Positions 36,470-45,634 of a stretch of DNA of 54,687 nucleotides are shown in pieces. Made by a program: the position numbers and the translations under genes. The DNA comes from Thermaurantimonas aggregans. Its GTDB lineage: Bacteria > Bacteroidota > Bacteroidia > Flavobacteriales > Schleiferiaceae. How positions within the stretch are numbered: position 1 is the first letter of the stretch; every line of letters begins with the position of its first letter. The stretch lies in the NCBI RefSeq assembly GCF_003851885.1, contig NZ_BHZE01000019.1:1-54687 (forward strand). Reading direction: 5' to 3'. A model generated the notes under the pieces. The model was not told the origin of the DNA. It was given only the letters and a program-made list of their open reading frames with translations, and ran no database searches.

Positions 36470-37415
36470 ACTTTAACACATCTACTATGCGCTGAGCCAA
36501 TATTTCAGCCAATTTCACATGGCTCTGAAAACTCCATCCGGCTATGTGAGGAGTAATCATCACTTTGGGATGCTGAACTAAGTACTGAAAATCAGCCGGT
36601 AAGTGTTCCATTTCCAGACCCTCAAACGAAGTTTTTTCATATTCCAGCACATCCAGGCAAGCACCGAGCACTTTTTTACTCTTTAATCCTTCTACCAAAC
36701 TGTGTGTATCTACACATTGACCGCGCGAAGTATTGATCAGATAAAACGGCTTATGCATGCGATCGATCCATCGCGTGTCGATCAGGTGATACGTTTCTGA
36801 CGTCAATGGTATATGTAGCGAAACTACGTCAGCCTCTTCCTGTATTCGATATTCATTGGTTTCAACGATGTTGCCATGCGAAAATCCGGTTTTGTATTTG
36901 TCGTATACCAGCACTTTCACATCAGGAAAAGCGTTCAACAGACGGGCAAAGGCTGAACCCGTGTTTCCGTATCCGATGATGCCGACTGTCTTGCCTGCTA
37001 ATTCCTCTCCTCTATTTTCTTCGCGTTTCCATTGATTGAACTTGACCTCAGCCGATGCTTTGCAAAGGTTATTGAATACCGAAAGCAACATGCCGAGAGC
37101 GTGTTCAGCTACTGCCTGTCGATTGCCTTCAGGTGCGTGAACACATCGAATGCCTTTTTCCGTCGCATATGCCACGTCAATATTTTCCATGCCACTGCCG
37201 TAGCGTCCAATTACCCGTAGTGTTGAGGGCATTCGATCGATAAAATCCTTATCTATCCGGAATCTGCTCCGTATTGCCAAAGCGTGAACTCCGTCTAATT
37301 TACTTAAAACTTCTTCTCTGGCAAGTGAGGTAAAATCCTCTACTTGATATCCTTGCTGAATCAGCACCTCTGCAAAACGCGGATGTACGGTATCTAAGAG
37401 CGCTATGGTTTTCAC
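36468..37415 (-). CDS. D-isomer-specific 2-hydroxyacid dehydrogenase (SerA-like)
   Basis: The 315-residue protein has the family layout: substrate-binding N-terminal lobe, Rossmann domain (GIIGYGNTGSAFARLL), NTSRGQCVDT with the catalytic Arg, DVLEYE with the catalytic Glu, and TPHIAGWS with the catalytic His. It lacks the C-terminal ACT domain of long SerA proteins. 3-Phosphoglycerate dehydrogenase is possible, but other 2-hydroxyacids cannot be excluded. It overlaps the upstream TIGR03643 gene by 4 bases. Confidence 0.85.
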   Translation of the reverse strand: MKTIALLDTVHPRFAEVLIQQGYQVEDFTSLAREEVLSKLDGVHALAIRSRFRIDKDFIDRMPSTLRVIGRYGSGMENIDVAYATEKGIRCVHAPEGNRQAVAEHALGMLLSVFNNLCKASAEVKFNQWKREENRGEELAGKTVGIIGYGNTGSAFARLLNAFPDVKVLVYDKYKTGFSHGNIVETNEYRIQEEADVVSLHIPLTSETYHLIDTRWIDRMHKPFYLINTSRGQCVDTHSLVEGLKSKKVLGACLDVLEYEKTSFEGLEMEHLPADFQYLVQHPKVMITPHIAGWSFQSHVKLAEILAQRIVDVLK

Positions 37416-37726
37416 TTTTTGTATTTATTGCCTGAGATGTGTCGCTGCCTGTCGCATTTGTGGGTACCCACGGCAAAGCCCCTTAAACTTCGGTGCTTGG
37501 TGGCACGTCCGGTTACTCGCTCTCGCCACATTCTGAAAGAAGAAGGCTTCATATTCCGGCGCATGATGTCGATTACATCCTTCTCAGCCAGACCAAACTG
37601 CGCCTGAATGGCTTCAAAAGGCGTTCGGTCTTCCCACGCCATTTCGATTACGCGATCCAAAATCTTAGGATCGGCCTCTACCCACTTAATGCGATCGCTA
37701 CAGTTGGTCTTTTGAGTCAAATTCAC
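37412..37726 (-). CDS. TIGR03643 family protein
   Basis: The conserved region is KILDRVIEMAWEDRTPFEAI then LAEKDVIDIMRRNMKPSSFRMWRERV and GRATKH, the TIGR03643 pattern; function is unknown, though the helix-turn-helix-like EKDVIDIMRR region is suggestive. There is no in-frame ATG before the conserved block, so I start at the GTG at 37726 (104 residues); a TTG at 37759 is possible. Either start overlaps the 3' end of the YfhO-like gene. It overlaps the dehydrogenase by 4 bases. Confidence 0.75.
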   Translation of the reverse strand: MNLTQKTNCSDRIKWVEADPKILDRVIEMAWEDRTPFEAIQAQFGLAEKDVIDIMRRNMKPSSFRMWRERVTGRATKHRSLRGFAVGTHKCDRQRHISGNKYKK

Positions 37727-40151
37727 CGTTTTTGTACGATAAAAACAAACTTGCACCAAAAAGGATTAGAAAACCGATGGACGCAAAGCGCGCGTATTTC
37801 TCACCTTTCAAGTAACTCTCCGGCTCAAAGCGAAACTCCACTTCGTATTGGCCTGCAGGCAGCTCCATACCGCGCAAAGCGTAGTTTACTCGGATGTGTG
37901 GGGTCTCTTTGCCATCGATGTAGGCCTTCCAATCGCTGCCCGAGCCCTCGTAATAAATTTCTGAAAATACGGCAAACTGGCTACCTGAAGGAATGCTTAC
38001 TGAGTACGTCAGTACATTTGGTGTATAGGAAGTGAGTTTGATTGCTGCGCCTTCAGGACTGTAATCGCCTCTCGTTACGCGGCCTTTATAGCGCTCGTCG
38101 ATTACAGCAGTCGTTTTTGGATCAAAGGGTGCATTGAGCGCCTCGATTTCTTCATCGGCATTTTTCACCCAGCGTATTTCTCTTACAAACCAGGCATTGC
38201 CACAAGCATTTGGATTAAACTGTGGCTGGTCGTTTGAAATGATGTACTTCGTATTCAGCATGTTGAATACAGCCTCGTTACCCTTGCTCAAGTGAGCATC
38301 GATCAGGTCCTGATATCTGCCCAGTTTCGCACCGTGATAGCCGGCGATCGAATGGTGGTGATAGCTCGTAAATGCATCGCTGGTAAGACCTCGTTGCGCA
38401 TTGAACACCCTAAAGTGCGGATCGGGATCTTGGCTTATCTGAATATTGGCTTGTGAAGGTCTGAGGGGTTTTTCAAACTCCTGTTGCGACACAAAGTCCT
38501 TCCAGTTAAGGTGCTGAAGGGTAAAAGACCACTGATCTGCCAATACTAGTGCTCCCAGAATCAAGGGCAAAACCTGAGCTTTCACAAATCCTTTCAAATG
38601 CGCCCAAAGCGCGCCAGCTGCCAGCAGCACAAAGAGCAGCGTTCTGCCAGCACTGCTTCTCAGGAGTCCGATTCGGTCTTCTACCAACTGATCCACATTC
38701 AACCCGTTTTGGCGAAGCATCTCATCGTTATTGCCGGTAAAGTCAAACAAAGCACCGCCCAATACGATGAAAAACAAACACAAACCACCAGCAATGTAAA
38801 CGGCTTTAAGCAGCTTTTTCTCAGCTTCTTTTTTGTTTTGAATATTAAAAAAGCGCTGAAGGGCCATAAATCCAAGCATTGGCACAGCTACAAATAGTAT
38901 GGTGAAAGCCATCGAGGGCACCCTAAATTTTTTAAACAGCGGCAGGTAGTCAAACAACATTCGATTGAAGCCCTCCAGATGCTTGCCCCACGCCATTGCT
39001 ACTGACAGCACAATTAATGTCCCAAGAGCTACAAGCCAATGGCGCTCAACTACAAAAAACGCCAATACAAACAAGAAAAAAACCACCGCACCGATGTAAT
39101 ACCCCCCATTTACCAGGCTTTGCTCTCCCCAGTAGAAGAAGGAAGCTATCGTTCTATTGGCCTGCTCTTCAGCCATTTTTTTATTCATACCTTGCTCCAT
39201 GTACATCTGCCTGAAACGCAGGAAGTAAGCATCGTGCGTGCGCGTACCCTCATAATTCTGAGCTATTCCCCCACCTGTGGCGTTCGGAATCACCAAATTA
39301 AACGTCTCTACCGGGCTGTAGCTCCACATCATGGCGTAGTCAAAATCGAGTCCGCCCTTAAACTCTTGATTCTTCGAAAGCTCTGAAATACCCCCTCGCA
39401 TTGTCTCCTTCTGATATACGTAGTTCGTCCAAAGATGGCTTACATTGGGCAGTATGCCGATCGCAGCTGCCACGAGCAGTCCGGCTGAAGCAATAAACCA
39501 CTCTTTTACCTTTCTTGCTCTCACCATAAGCACAGCGTATAACACGACCAGTCCTAAAATCATAAAAGCTTGATAATATGTGATTTGAATGTGATTGGAA
39601 TTAATCGCCATGCCAATGAAGAAAGCCGTCAGTGCCCAGCCCAACCACTTTTTGCCCTGATAGGCTAGTATGATCGAAGCCAGCGTTGGCGCTATAAGCG
39701 CAGCGGTACGGACTTTCGCCACGTGACCTGCCCCAAACGAAATGATAAAAAACGCCGAAAATGCAAAAGCCAGTCCGCCCACTGCAGCCAGCCGGTACTC
39801 AACCCCCAGCACCACCAGCAGAAAGTACATGCCCACCATCAGCCAGGCAATGGTGTATATTTCCGCATTGATCACAAAGACCCTTGCCAGCACCTGTTGC
39901 AAGTAGTGGTACACATTGTTCCAGTAAATCACACCGCACTGAAAACCCGGCATACCCGAAAACAAGGCATTTGTCCACAGGGCCTCCTCTCCGGTTTTTT
40001 CACGCCAGTCGCGTATCTCTTTGCTGATGCCCAACCCATGCAGAATATCGTCTTGTGGAATGAGCTTTCCGCTTAAAGCCGGAGCGAAATAGACCACATT
40101 CAGCACTACGAGTACCAGCGCCGGTAGTACTACGTTTTTTAAAGATTTCAT
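37698..40151 (-). CDS. YfhO-family polytopic membrane protein
   Basis: The 817-residue protein has about 12 membrane segments, with a large soluble loop (about 560-770) before the last helix (FASIGFLILFGASLFL). The start VLPALVLVVLNVVYFAPALSGKLIPQDD and the C-terminal YYEGSGSDWKAYIDGKE/GQYEVEFRFEPESYLKG motifs match YfhO-type proteins, a GT-C-like fold associated with lipid or sugar modification. The substrate is unknown. I use the ATG at 40151; an upstream start would precede the -7 box region. Confidence 0.85.
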   Translation of the reverse strand: MKSLKNVVLPALVLVVLNVVYFAPALSGKLIPQDDILHGLGISKEIRDWREKTGEEALWTNALFSGMPGFQCGVIYWNNVYHYLQQVLARVFVINAEIYTIAWLMVGMYFLLVVLGVEYRLAAVGGLAFAFSAFFIISFGAGHVAKVRTAALIAPTLASIILAYQGKKWLGWALTAFFIGMAINSNHIQITYYQAFMILGLVVLYAVLMVRARKVKEWFIASAGLLVAAAIGILPNVSHLWTNYVYQKETMRGGISELSKNQEFKGGLDFDYAMMWSYSPVETFNLVIPNATGGGIAQNYEGTRTHDAYFLRFRQMYMEQGMNKKMAEEQANRTIASFFYWGEQSLVNGGYYIGAVVFFLFVLAFFVVERHWLVALGTLIVLSVAMAWGKHLEGFNRMLFDYLPLFKKFRVPSMAFTILFVAVPMLGFMALQRFFNIQNKKEAEKKLLKAVYIAGGLCLFFIVLGGALFDFTGNNDEMLRQNGLNVDQLVEDRIGLLRSSAGRTLLFVLLAAGALWAHLKGFVKAQVLPLILGALVLADQWSFTLQHLNWKDFVSQQEFEKPLRPSQANIQISQDPDPHFRVFNAQRGLTSDAFTSYHHHSIAGYHGAKLGRYQDLIDAHLSKGNEAVFNMLNTKYIISNDQPQFNPNACGNAWFVREIRWVKNADEEIEALNAPFDPKTTAVIDERYKGRVTRGDYSPEGAAIKLTSYTPNVLTYSVSIPSGSQFAVFSEIYYEGSGSDWKAYIDGKETPHIRVNYALRGMELPAGQYEVEFRFEPESYLKGEKYARFASIGFLILFGASLFLSYKNGEFDSKDQL

Positions 40152-40171
40152 CACCTCTATCGGAATTTGGA

Positions 40172-40179
40172 CAAACGTA
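40172..40179 (-). promoter_or_regulatory. -7 promoter box of the YfhO-like gene
   Basis: Minus-strand TACGTTTG matches TAnnTTTG exactly, 20 bases before the ATG at 40151. Confidence 0.55.
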
Positions 40180-40250
40180 CAATCGAAATCCAAAAATCAG
40201 CAGCCTTTCAATGCCGTTCGTGGTTTGGTAGAAGTTTATATTTTTCTCTA

Positions 40251-40413
40251 TTTGGGCGTGCCCCTCGCAGCACTGCCTGTTAAGGCAGCTGCTCGGGTCG
40301 GGCTACTCTGGGGTACGCTTCGCTCCCGTGCTTCGGCTCAGCAAGGCTTCGCCTCCGCACCGCGCTATCGCGCGCCCGCCGTATCCCTCACGCGGCAGCG
40401 GCTTAGAGCCGCT
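40251..40413. repeat. GC-rich hairpin-rich repeat-like intergenic element
   Basis: This 163-base stretch starts TTTGGGCGTGCCCCTCG and near its end has TATCCCTCACGCGGC. It holds several short hairpins: CTGCCT/AGGCAG (40273-40288), AGGC/GCCT, GCGC/GCGC, and AGCGGC/GCCGCT (40397-40413). It is much richer in G+C than its flanks. From memory, elements with the same two ends (GGGCGT...GGTCGGGCT...ATCCCTCACGC) recur between genes in many Bacteroidota genomes. No second copy is in this window. The open frames across it have low-complexity translations and are not genes. Confidence 0.6.
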
Positions 40414-40590
40414 TAAAATTTATAATGCACATCTTCTGTCTCTCACTCTTGCAGATTATTTATACTCAACCCAAGCGAAAGAAGTTATAAGCTTTGCTGA
40501 AGCACATTACCCGACCTGCTCCTTAACAATCGAAAGCAAATCTGCACTTTCATCGCCCTATATCTATGCGAATCCACATCGCCTTTACGT
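40414..40590. other. Noncoding stretch upstream of porZ
   Basis: The 451-base gap 40152-40602 holds the YfhO promoter box, the repeat-like element and this part, in which I see no gene, terminator or operator. Confidence 0.5.
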
Positions 40591-40598
40591 TACATTTG
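40591..40598 (+). promoter_or_regulatory. -7 promoter box of porZ, near-leaderless
   Basis: TACATTTG matches TAnnTTTG exactly and ends 4 bases before the porZ ATG, so the transcript would begin at or inside the start codon. Confidence 0.45.
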
Positions 40599-40602
40599 AG
40601 GC

Positions 40603-42942
40603 ATGAGAATACTAAGGTCGTTCCAATTAACGTGTTTTGTATCATTACTAATAGCTCATTCAGCCTCTTTCGGTCAGAATCAATCCATTCCCTTAGGCGG
40701 TTGGATCGAGCACGTGTCCTTTCGCTCCACTTCAGCAGTAGTGGAAACCGGTGCTGACGTAGTAGCCGCCTCTGAAAAAGGCCTCATCATCGTAAACAAA
40801 GCCGACAGAACCGAAATCCAAACCCTCACTAAGAGCCGTGGTCTCAGCGACATCGACATACAGCACCTGGCCTGGTACGCTCCTGAAGACCTCCTGATCG
40901 TAGGCTATCGCAATGGTAACCTCGACCTGATCAGCTCTGCCTACACCGTGCGAAACATAAGCGACATCGCACGTTCCAACATTTTCCTCGGTCGCCGTCG
41001 GCTCAATAAGATCCGCATTTACCGCGATCGCGCCTACATCTGTACGGGCTTCGGTATTGTCGTCTTCGACATAGGTCAGCGGCTTTTTCCTGAAACATTG
41101 ATCATCGGACCAAACGGCTCACAGATCGAAGTCTTCGACCTGGCCTTCGACGAGGCAGGAGGCCGCGTTTATGCCGCCACCGAGCTTGGTGTCTTCTCAG
41201 CGTCACTGAATAGCTCGCTGAGCTTTTTTCTCAATTGGACACCCGAACCAGGCATGGCTAACAAACCTTTTAATCACATTGTCAACTGGCAAGGAAAAAT
41301 CGTAGCTAATCGCCTTACCGGCACCAACGACGATAGCCTCTTCATCCGTGAAAACGGCACTTGGAGCTGGATGTACGACGTATTCATCTCCAAGAATTTC
41401 GACGTCGAAGTCTGTGGCGATGAACTGGTCATTACCAACGACTTTTCAGTCGTAAGCTATCGGCCCAATCGCTCCAAACGCCTTAACATCGAGCCTGGCA
41501 ATGTCTTTAATCCGCGCTTCAAGCCCAAAGCAGCTGTTCTGGCCAGAGACGGCAATTGGTATTGGATTGCCTCTGAGCTTGAAGGCATGTATGGCTATTT
41601 CTATCCCGAAGGTTGGCTTTTTACCTTCCTCCCCGACGGCCCCTTCGACGAAGACGTCTTTCGAATGCGCTACCACAACGGCCGGCTCTGGGTAGCACCG
41701 GGAGCGCTCAACAGCGTTTGGGGACCGACCTTCAATAACAAAGGCATCTACTATTACGAAAACTTCGACTGGCAACACCTCACCGCCTCTCAGCTCAACA
41801 ACCGCACTGACATTCTCTCCATCACTCCATCGCCCGTAGAGCCAGGCACTGTGTACGCCACCGCCTGGGGTCAGGGCATTGTACAAATCACTAACGGCCA
41901 ATACGTCACCACCTTCAATGCTTCTAACACCGATGGTGGTCTCTCACCCGTAGCTGGTGCACCCGATCAGGTGCGCGCCTACGATATAGTCTTCGATTCT
42001 AAAGGCAATCTCTGGACTGCCACTTCTTTGAGCGAAAGGCCACTGACGCGTCGCACCCCAAACGGTCAGTGGGTCAACTATGCCATGGGCACAGTAGCAG
42101 GTACCACTACCAATATAGGCCGTATGCTCGTGACCCGCGAAGACCAAATATGGATGACCCTTCAAAACCGGGGAATCGCCGTTGCGCGACTCGACCCGAA
42201 CGGCACCCTGCAAGTACGACAGCTTACCCAGCTCGAAGGCAGTGGAAACCTGCCCTCGGCCGACGTGCGCGCCTTTGCCGAAGACCTCGATGGAGCCGTT
42301 TGGATAGGCACTTCAGCAGGCGTAGCCGTGCTCTACACCCCGCGTTTTATCTTTGAACCCAACCGAAGCTACGACGTTCGTCGTATCACTTTCGAAGAAA
42401 ACGGCATCGTGCAAGCCCTTCTCGCACAAGAGGTGGTAACTGCCGTAGCTGTGGACGGAGCCAACAAAAAGTGGTTTGGCACCCAAAACTCAGGCGTATT
42501 CTACACCTCAGCCGATGGGCGCGAACAAATTTTCAACTTCAACCGAAACAACTCGCCCTTGCCCTCTAACAACATCCTCGACATCGAAATCGACCGCCGT
42601 ACCGGACTAGTGTACATCGCCACCGATCGCGGCATCGTAGCCTACCAAGGAGCTGCCACCGAAGGCAATGAGACCTTCACCGACGTATTTGCCTACCCCA
42701 ACCCCGTAAGGCCTGACTACGACGGTCCCATCTTTATCCGCGGTCTGGTAACCGGAGCCTATGTGAAAATAACCGATGTGGCCGGCAACCTCGTCTTTGA
42801 AACACGGGCCGAAGGCGGACAAGCCATTTGGGATGGAAAAGACTTCAAAGGCCGCAAAGTACAGTCGGGCGTTTATCTTGCTTACATGAGCGATGAGCTG
42901 GGCTTCAATACCCATGTGGCCAAAATTCTCATTGTCCGATAG
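40603..42942 (+). CDS. porZ: Type IX secretion protein PorZ
   Basis: The 779-residue protein has a signal peptide (to about residue 24, FGQ), the N-terminal signature IPLGGWIEHVSF, two beta-propeller regions made of two-component-regulator-type repeats (for example LWTATSLSERPLTRR, DLDGAVWIGTSAGVAVL, NKKWFGTQNSGVFYTS) and a C-terminal T9SS-type sorting domain (FAYPNPVRPDYDG, ending GVYLAYMSDELGFNTHVAKILIV). PorZ is a surface part of the attachment complex that processes T9SS cargo. The domain order fits PorZ closely. Confidence 0.9.
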   Translation: MRILRSFQLTCFVSLLIAHSASFGQNQSIPLGGWIEHVSFRSTSAVVETGADVVAASEKGLIIVNKADRTEIQTLTKSRGLSDIDIQHLAWYAPEDLLIVGYRNGNLDLISSAYTVRNISDIARSNIFLGRRRLNKIRIYRDRAYICTGFGIVVFDIGQRLFPETLIIGPNGSQIEVFDLAFDEAGGRVYAATELGVFSASLNSSLSFFLNWTPEPGMANKPFNHIVNWQGKIVANRLTGTNDDSLFIRENGTWSWMYDVFISKNFDVEVCGDELVITNDFSVVSYRPNRSKRLNIEPGNVFNPRFKPKAAVLARDGNWYWIASELEGMYGYFYPEGWLFTFLPDGPFDEDVFRMRYHNGRLWVAPGALNSVWGPTFNNKGIYYYENFDWQHLTASQLNNRTDILSITPSPVEPGTVYATAWGQGIVQITNGQYVTTFNASNTDGGLSPVAGAPDQVRAYDIVFDSKGNLWTATSLSERPLTRRTPNGQWVNYAMGTVAGTTTNIGRMLVTREDQIWMTLQNRGIAVARLDPNGTLQVRQLTQLEGSGNLPSADVRAFAEDLDGAVWIGTSAGVAVLYTPRFIFEPNRSYDVRRITFEENGIVQALLAQEVVTAVAVDGANKKWFGTQNSGVFYTSADGREQIFNFNRNNSPLPSNNILDIEIDRRTGLVYIATDRGIVAYQGAATEGNETFTDVFAYPNPVRPDYDGPIFIRGLVTGAYVKITDVAGNLVFETRAEGGQAIWDGKDFKGRKVQSGVYLAYMSDELGFNTHVAKILIVR

Positions 42943-42986
42943 CTACACCTACTTTTTTATCAAAGGCAGCGAGAACAATTTTTCGG

Positions 42987-42994
42987 TATTTTTG
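42987..42994 (+). promoter_or_regulatory. -7 promoter box of the 43019-44343 cassette
   Basis: TATTTTTG matches TAnnTTTG exactly, 24 bases before the ATG; AAAAGGA (43007-43012 region) could serve as ribosome binding site. Confidence 0.5.
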
Positions 42995-43018
42995 ATATCC
43001 TATTAAAAAAGGATTGAA

Positions 43019-43342
43019 ATGCAGTGGAGACAAGGAGATGTGCTCATTGAGCGCATCGACGACAACATCGAGTTGTCACAAAAATCAGAAGAAACGCTGC
43101 TGGTGCGCGGTGAGGGACGCTATCACGGACACTTTGCCACCGGCGACGTAACAGTGTACACCGAAAATGGCAATTTGTACCTCGAAGTACACTCTCAAGC
43201 TCAAGTGGAACACCTCCATACCGAAACGCGCTCCTTTACCGGCGAACACCACCCTATCAGCCTACCGCGAGGCAAATACCGCATCATTCGCCAGCGCGAA
43301 TACAATCCCTACGAAAAAACCATAGCTTTTGTCCAAGATTAA
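43019..43342 (+). CDS. Small beta-rich protein of unknown function
   Basis: The 107-residue protein has no signal peptide or membrane segment. It begins MQWRQGDVLIERID and ends LPRGKYRIIRQREYNP plus a short tail, with GEGRYHGHF in the middle and many His (HGHF, EHLH, EHHP). The QGDV ... G-x-x-x-GH ... EHxPIxLPxGxYRxxRQREY pattern recalls small conserved proteins that I have seen in phages and actinobacterial islands, often unnamed. A mainly beta fold and metal binding by the His residues are guesses. It has its own promoter and is 8 bases before the next gene. Confidence 0.7.
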   Translation: MQWRQGDVLIERIDDNIELSQKSEETLLVRGEGRYHGHFATGDVTVYTENGNLYLEVHSQAQVEHLHTETRSFTGEHHPISLPRGKYRIIRQREYNPYEKTIAFVQD

Positions 43343-43350
43343 TCCAACAC

Positions 43351-44343
43351 TTGGAGAGCTACATAAGCGACATCATCAGCTACTATTACAACCTTGGCGA
43401 CTTTCAGCCACCTGCTGAAATTGCGTTTGCACAAACTCCTGCCGAATTCTCCAAACATCTGGCTGTGCTTGCTGCTAAGGATGGGTGTGATTCGCTGCAC
43501 TCTAAGATACTCGACGGCTTTCGGCAAAAAATTTTGGCTCCATTGAGCACCTGGCTTCAGCGACATAACCTCACGTCAGCATACCATTCTGTGTTCAATG
43601 CACACTACCGCACGCGCTTCTTAAACCTAAAACACCAACGCGATTCACTTATCACTGCTCTCTTGCCATCGGCCGTTGTGGCTGAAAAAATCCGCAAAAT
43701 CCCCCAACACGACTTCCTGGCCGCTACCTACATCGAAGCCGTATTTATTGATTTTCTCAAAAATTTTTCACAGCTGCATCCCTTCGAAGGTCAAACCGGC
43801 CTCTTCTTAGAGCTCTATCGTCGCCCCATCGGTTTTTTAAGCTTCTTTACCCCTGATACAGCCCTTGTATTGCGCTGGCCTGATGCCTTCGAAACTATGG
43901 TCGACGGCACGCTGCATTCTGCAGTTGGCCCAGCACTACAGTGGGTTGAAGAGAAGCATTACTTCTACTCCGGCTGGAAGATTCCTCCTGAATTTTACGA
44001 AAATCCCAAACTGGTAAAGCCTAGTACCGTGCTGGGCGAAGCAAATGTAGAGAAACGACGTGCCTACATGGAGATACTTGGCAGCAGCCGCTATGCCGAA
44101 CTACTCGACCTCGAAATCAAAGACCAATCCATCGACCGCTATGGCAATCTGATCGAGCTCTACCGAACTCGAACTGTTGACGAGCTGGCGCGCGAACACT
44201 TGCAATTCGTAAAAGTGACCTGCCCTAGTACTGGTCGCAACTATATGCTCTGCGTACCTCCCACCATTGCCACTGCTCGCGAAGCCGTAGCCTGGACCTT
44301 CGGCAAGCACCCTGACGACTACAACCCCCTGCTTGAGACTTGA
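43351..44343 (+). CDS. DUF6745-like protein
   Basis: The 330-residue soluble protein has a variable N-terminal half and a conserved-looking C-terminal half, including YGWKIPPEF-like sequence (SGWKIPPEFYENP), ASRYAELL-like and IDRYGNLIELYRT, then VKVTCPSTGRNYMLCVPP and the C-terminal AREAVAWTFGKHPDDYNPLLET. From memory this resembles the DUF6745 family, of unknown function. The only available start before the conserved region is TTG at 43351, suggesting coupled translation from the 8-base-distant upstream gene. It is convergent with the permease gene. Confidence 0.6.
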   Translation: MESYISDIISYYYNLGDFQPPAEIAFAQTPAEFSKHLAVLAAKDGCDSLHSKILDGFRQKILAPLSTWLQRHNLTSAYHSVFNAHYRTRFLNLKHQRDSLITALLPSAVVAEKIRKIPQHDFLAATYIEAVFIDFLKNFSQLHPFEGQTGLFLELYRRPIGFLSFFTPDTALVLRWPDAFETMVDGTLHSAVGPALQWVEEKHYFYSGWKIPPEFYENPKLVKPSTVLGEANVEKRRAYMEILGSSRYAELLDLEIKDQSIDRYGNLIELYRTRTVDELAREHLQFVKVTCPSTGRNYMLCVPPTIATAREAVAWTFGKHPDDYNPLLET

Positions 44344-44371
44344 TTTTAAATAAATCTCTGAGGTTTATATC

Positions 44372-45622
44372 TTACTCATACCTCAGCGCTTCTACAGGGT
44401 CGAGGTTGGCGGCTTTGTTGGCAGGATAGTACCCGGCAGCTACGCCGGTGATGAAGCAGAGGACAAAGGCCAGCAATATCCATTGCCAGGGAGCGACGAA
44501 CTTGCCGCCGATGAAATATGCCGTCAGGTTTCCTATGGCTAGGCCGAGAATTATTCCTGCGATGCCGCCTAATTGTGTAAGCACCACAGCCTCTGTGAGA
44601 AATTGCTGGCGAATAGTTGCCTTACGAGCACCAAGGGCTTTGAGAATGCCGATTTCGCGGGTGCGCTCAGTCACCGACACAAGCATGATGTTGAGCAAGG
44701 CAATGGCCGCGCCCAGTAGCGTGATGAGGCCGATGCCTGTTGCAGCCAAAGTAACATAACGCAGGTTACTGATGAGGATTTGGGCAAAAGAGTCACTTTT
44801 TACAATCTCGAAATTGTCAGGTTGATTGGGCTTAAGCTTTTTGATGGCTCGCATAGTAGCGGTTACCTCACCGATAAGAGCATCGAGTGCTTCGGTCGAA
44901 GGGGCCATTACATTTACCGAATAGGTTTCAGAGCGACGCTTGTAAATAGCGCGCGCATTGGTAAGAGGAATGATGACCGTGCGATCGCCTCCAAAACCCG
45001 AGGCCGCCCCTTTAAAGGCCAGCACGCCCACTACCCGGTATCGATTTGGCCCGATGGAAAAGGTTTGATTCAGTGCACTTTCCACACCAGGAAAGAGCAG
45101 TTCCTTTACATCATGACCTATAACGGCCGAAAAACTTCCTCGGCTCAATTCCTGGTCAGTAAAAAAACGTCCCTCCTCCAGGTCATACCCCGAAGTAACC
45201 AAATAGTCACCTTCGGCCGCCCAAATACCCACATTAGGATTGGACTTGATAGAACCGCGCTTTACTTCAGCGACCCCGGTAGCCAGATAAGAGATAGAGT
45301 TTACTACACCTTTCTCCTTTAAAAAAGCTGCCAACTTGCGCGCCTGCGCCAGCGTGATGGGCGGGAAGGTGCGCACAGGCTCGCGCCTCCGACCAATTTG
45401 AATCGAAAGTGCTCTGTTTTGTACGGTAAAGGTGGTTGCCCCCAATCGGCTGAATTGTCCGCTGATGGTCTGCTCAATTGCTGACGTAGAAGTAAGTATG
45501 CCCACCAGAGCCGTGATGCCAAAGGCAATGATCAATAGGGTAATAACGGTGCGAAGCCGTTGATTAAAGATGTTGCGCACTGACTGCACCAAATTCTCCC
45601 GAAAGACGATCCAACGCTCCAA
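44372..45622 (-). CDS. MacB/FtsX-type ABC transporter permease
   Basis: The 416-residue protein has one N-terminal membrane helix (about 20-42), a large periplasmic MacB_PCD domain (about 43-280), and three C-terminal helices of the FtsX domain including the coupling-helix sequence ERTREIGILKALGARKATI. The ATPase partner is not beside it. Substrates of such exporters include lipoproteins, peptides and drugs; nothing here selects one. It begins 12 bases after the GH13 gene and is probably cotranscribed. Confidence 0.9.
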   Translation of the reverse strand: MERWIVFRENLVQSVRNIFNQRLRTVITLLIIAFGITALVGILTSTSAIEQTISGQFSRLGATTFTVQNRALSIQIGRRREPVRTFPPITLAQARKLAAFLKEKGVVNSISYLATGVAEVKRGSIKSNPNVGIWAAEGDYLVTSGYDLEEGRFFTDQELSRGSFSAVIGHDVKELLFPGVESALNQTFSIGPNRYRVVGVLAFKGAASGFGGDRTVIIPLTNARAIYKRRSETYSVNVMAPSTEALDALIGEVTATMRAIKKLKPNQPDNFEIVKSDSFAQILISNLRYVTLAATGIGLITLLGAAIALLNIMLVSVTERTREIGILKALGARKATIRQQFLTEAVVLTQLGGIAGIILGLAIGNLTAYFIGGKFVAPWQWILLAFVLCFITGVAAGYYPANKAANLDPVEALRYE

Positions 45623-45634
45623 AGCTCGAAGAAA

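Noticed and set aside
40225-40606. Open frames across the repeat-like element
   Set aside because: Their translations are low-complexity Arg/Ala/Ser-rich and follow the hairpin repeats; no family similarity.
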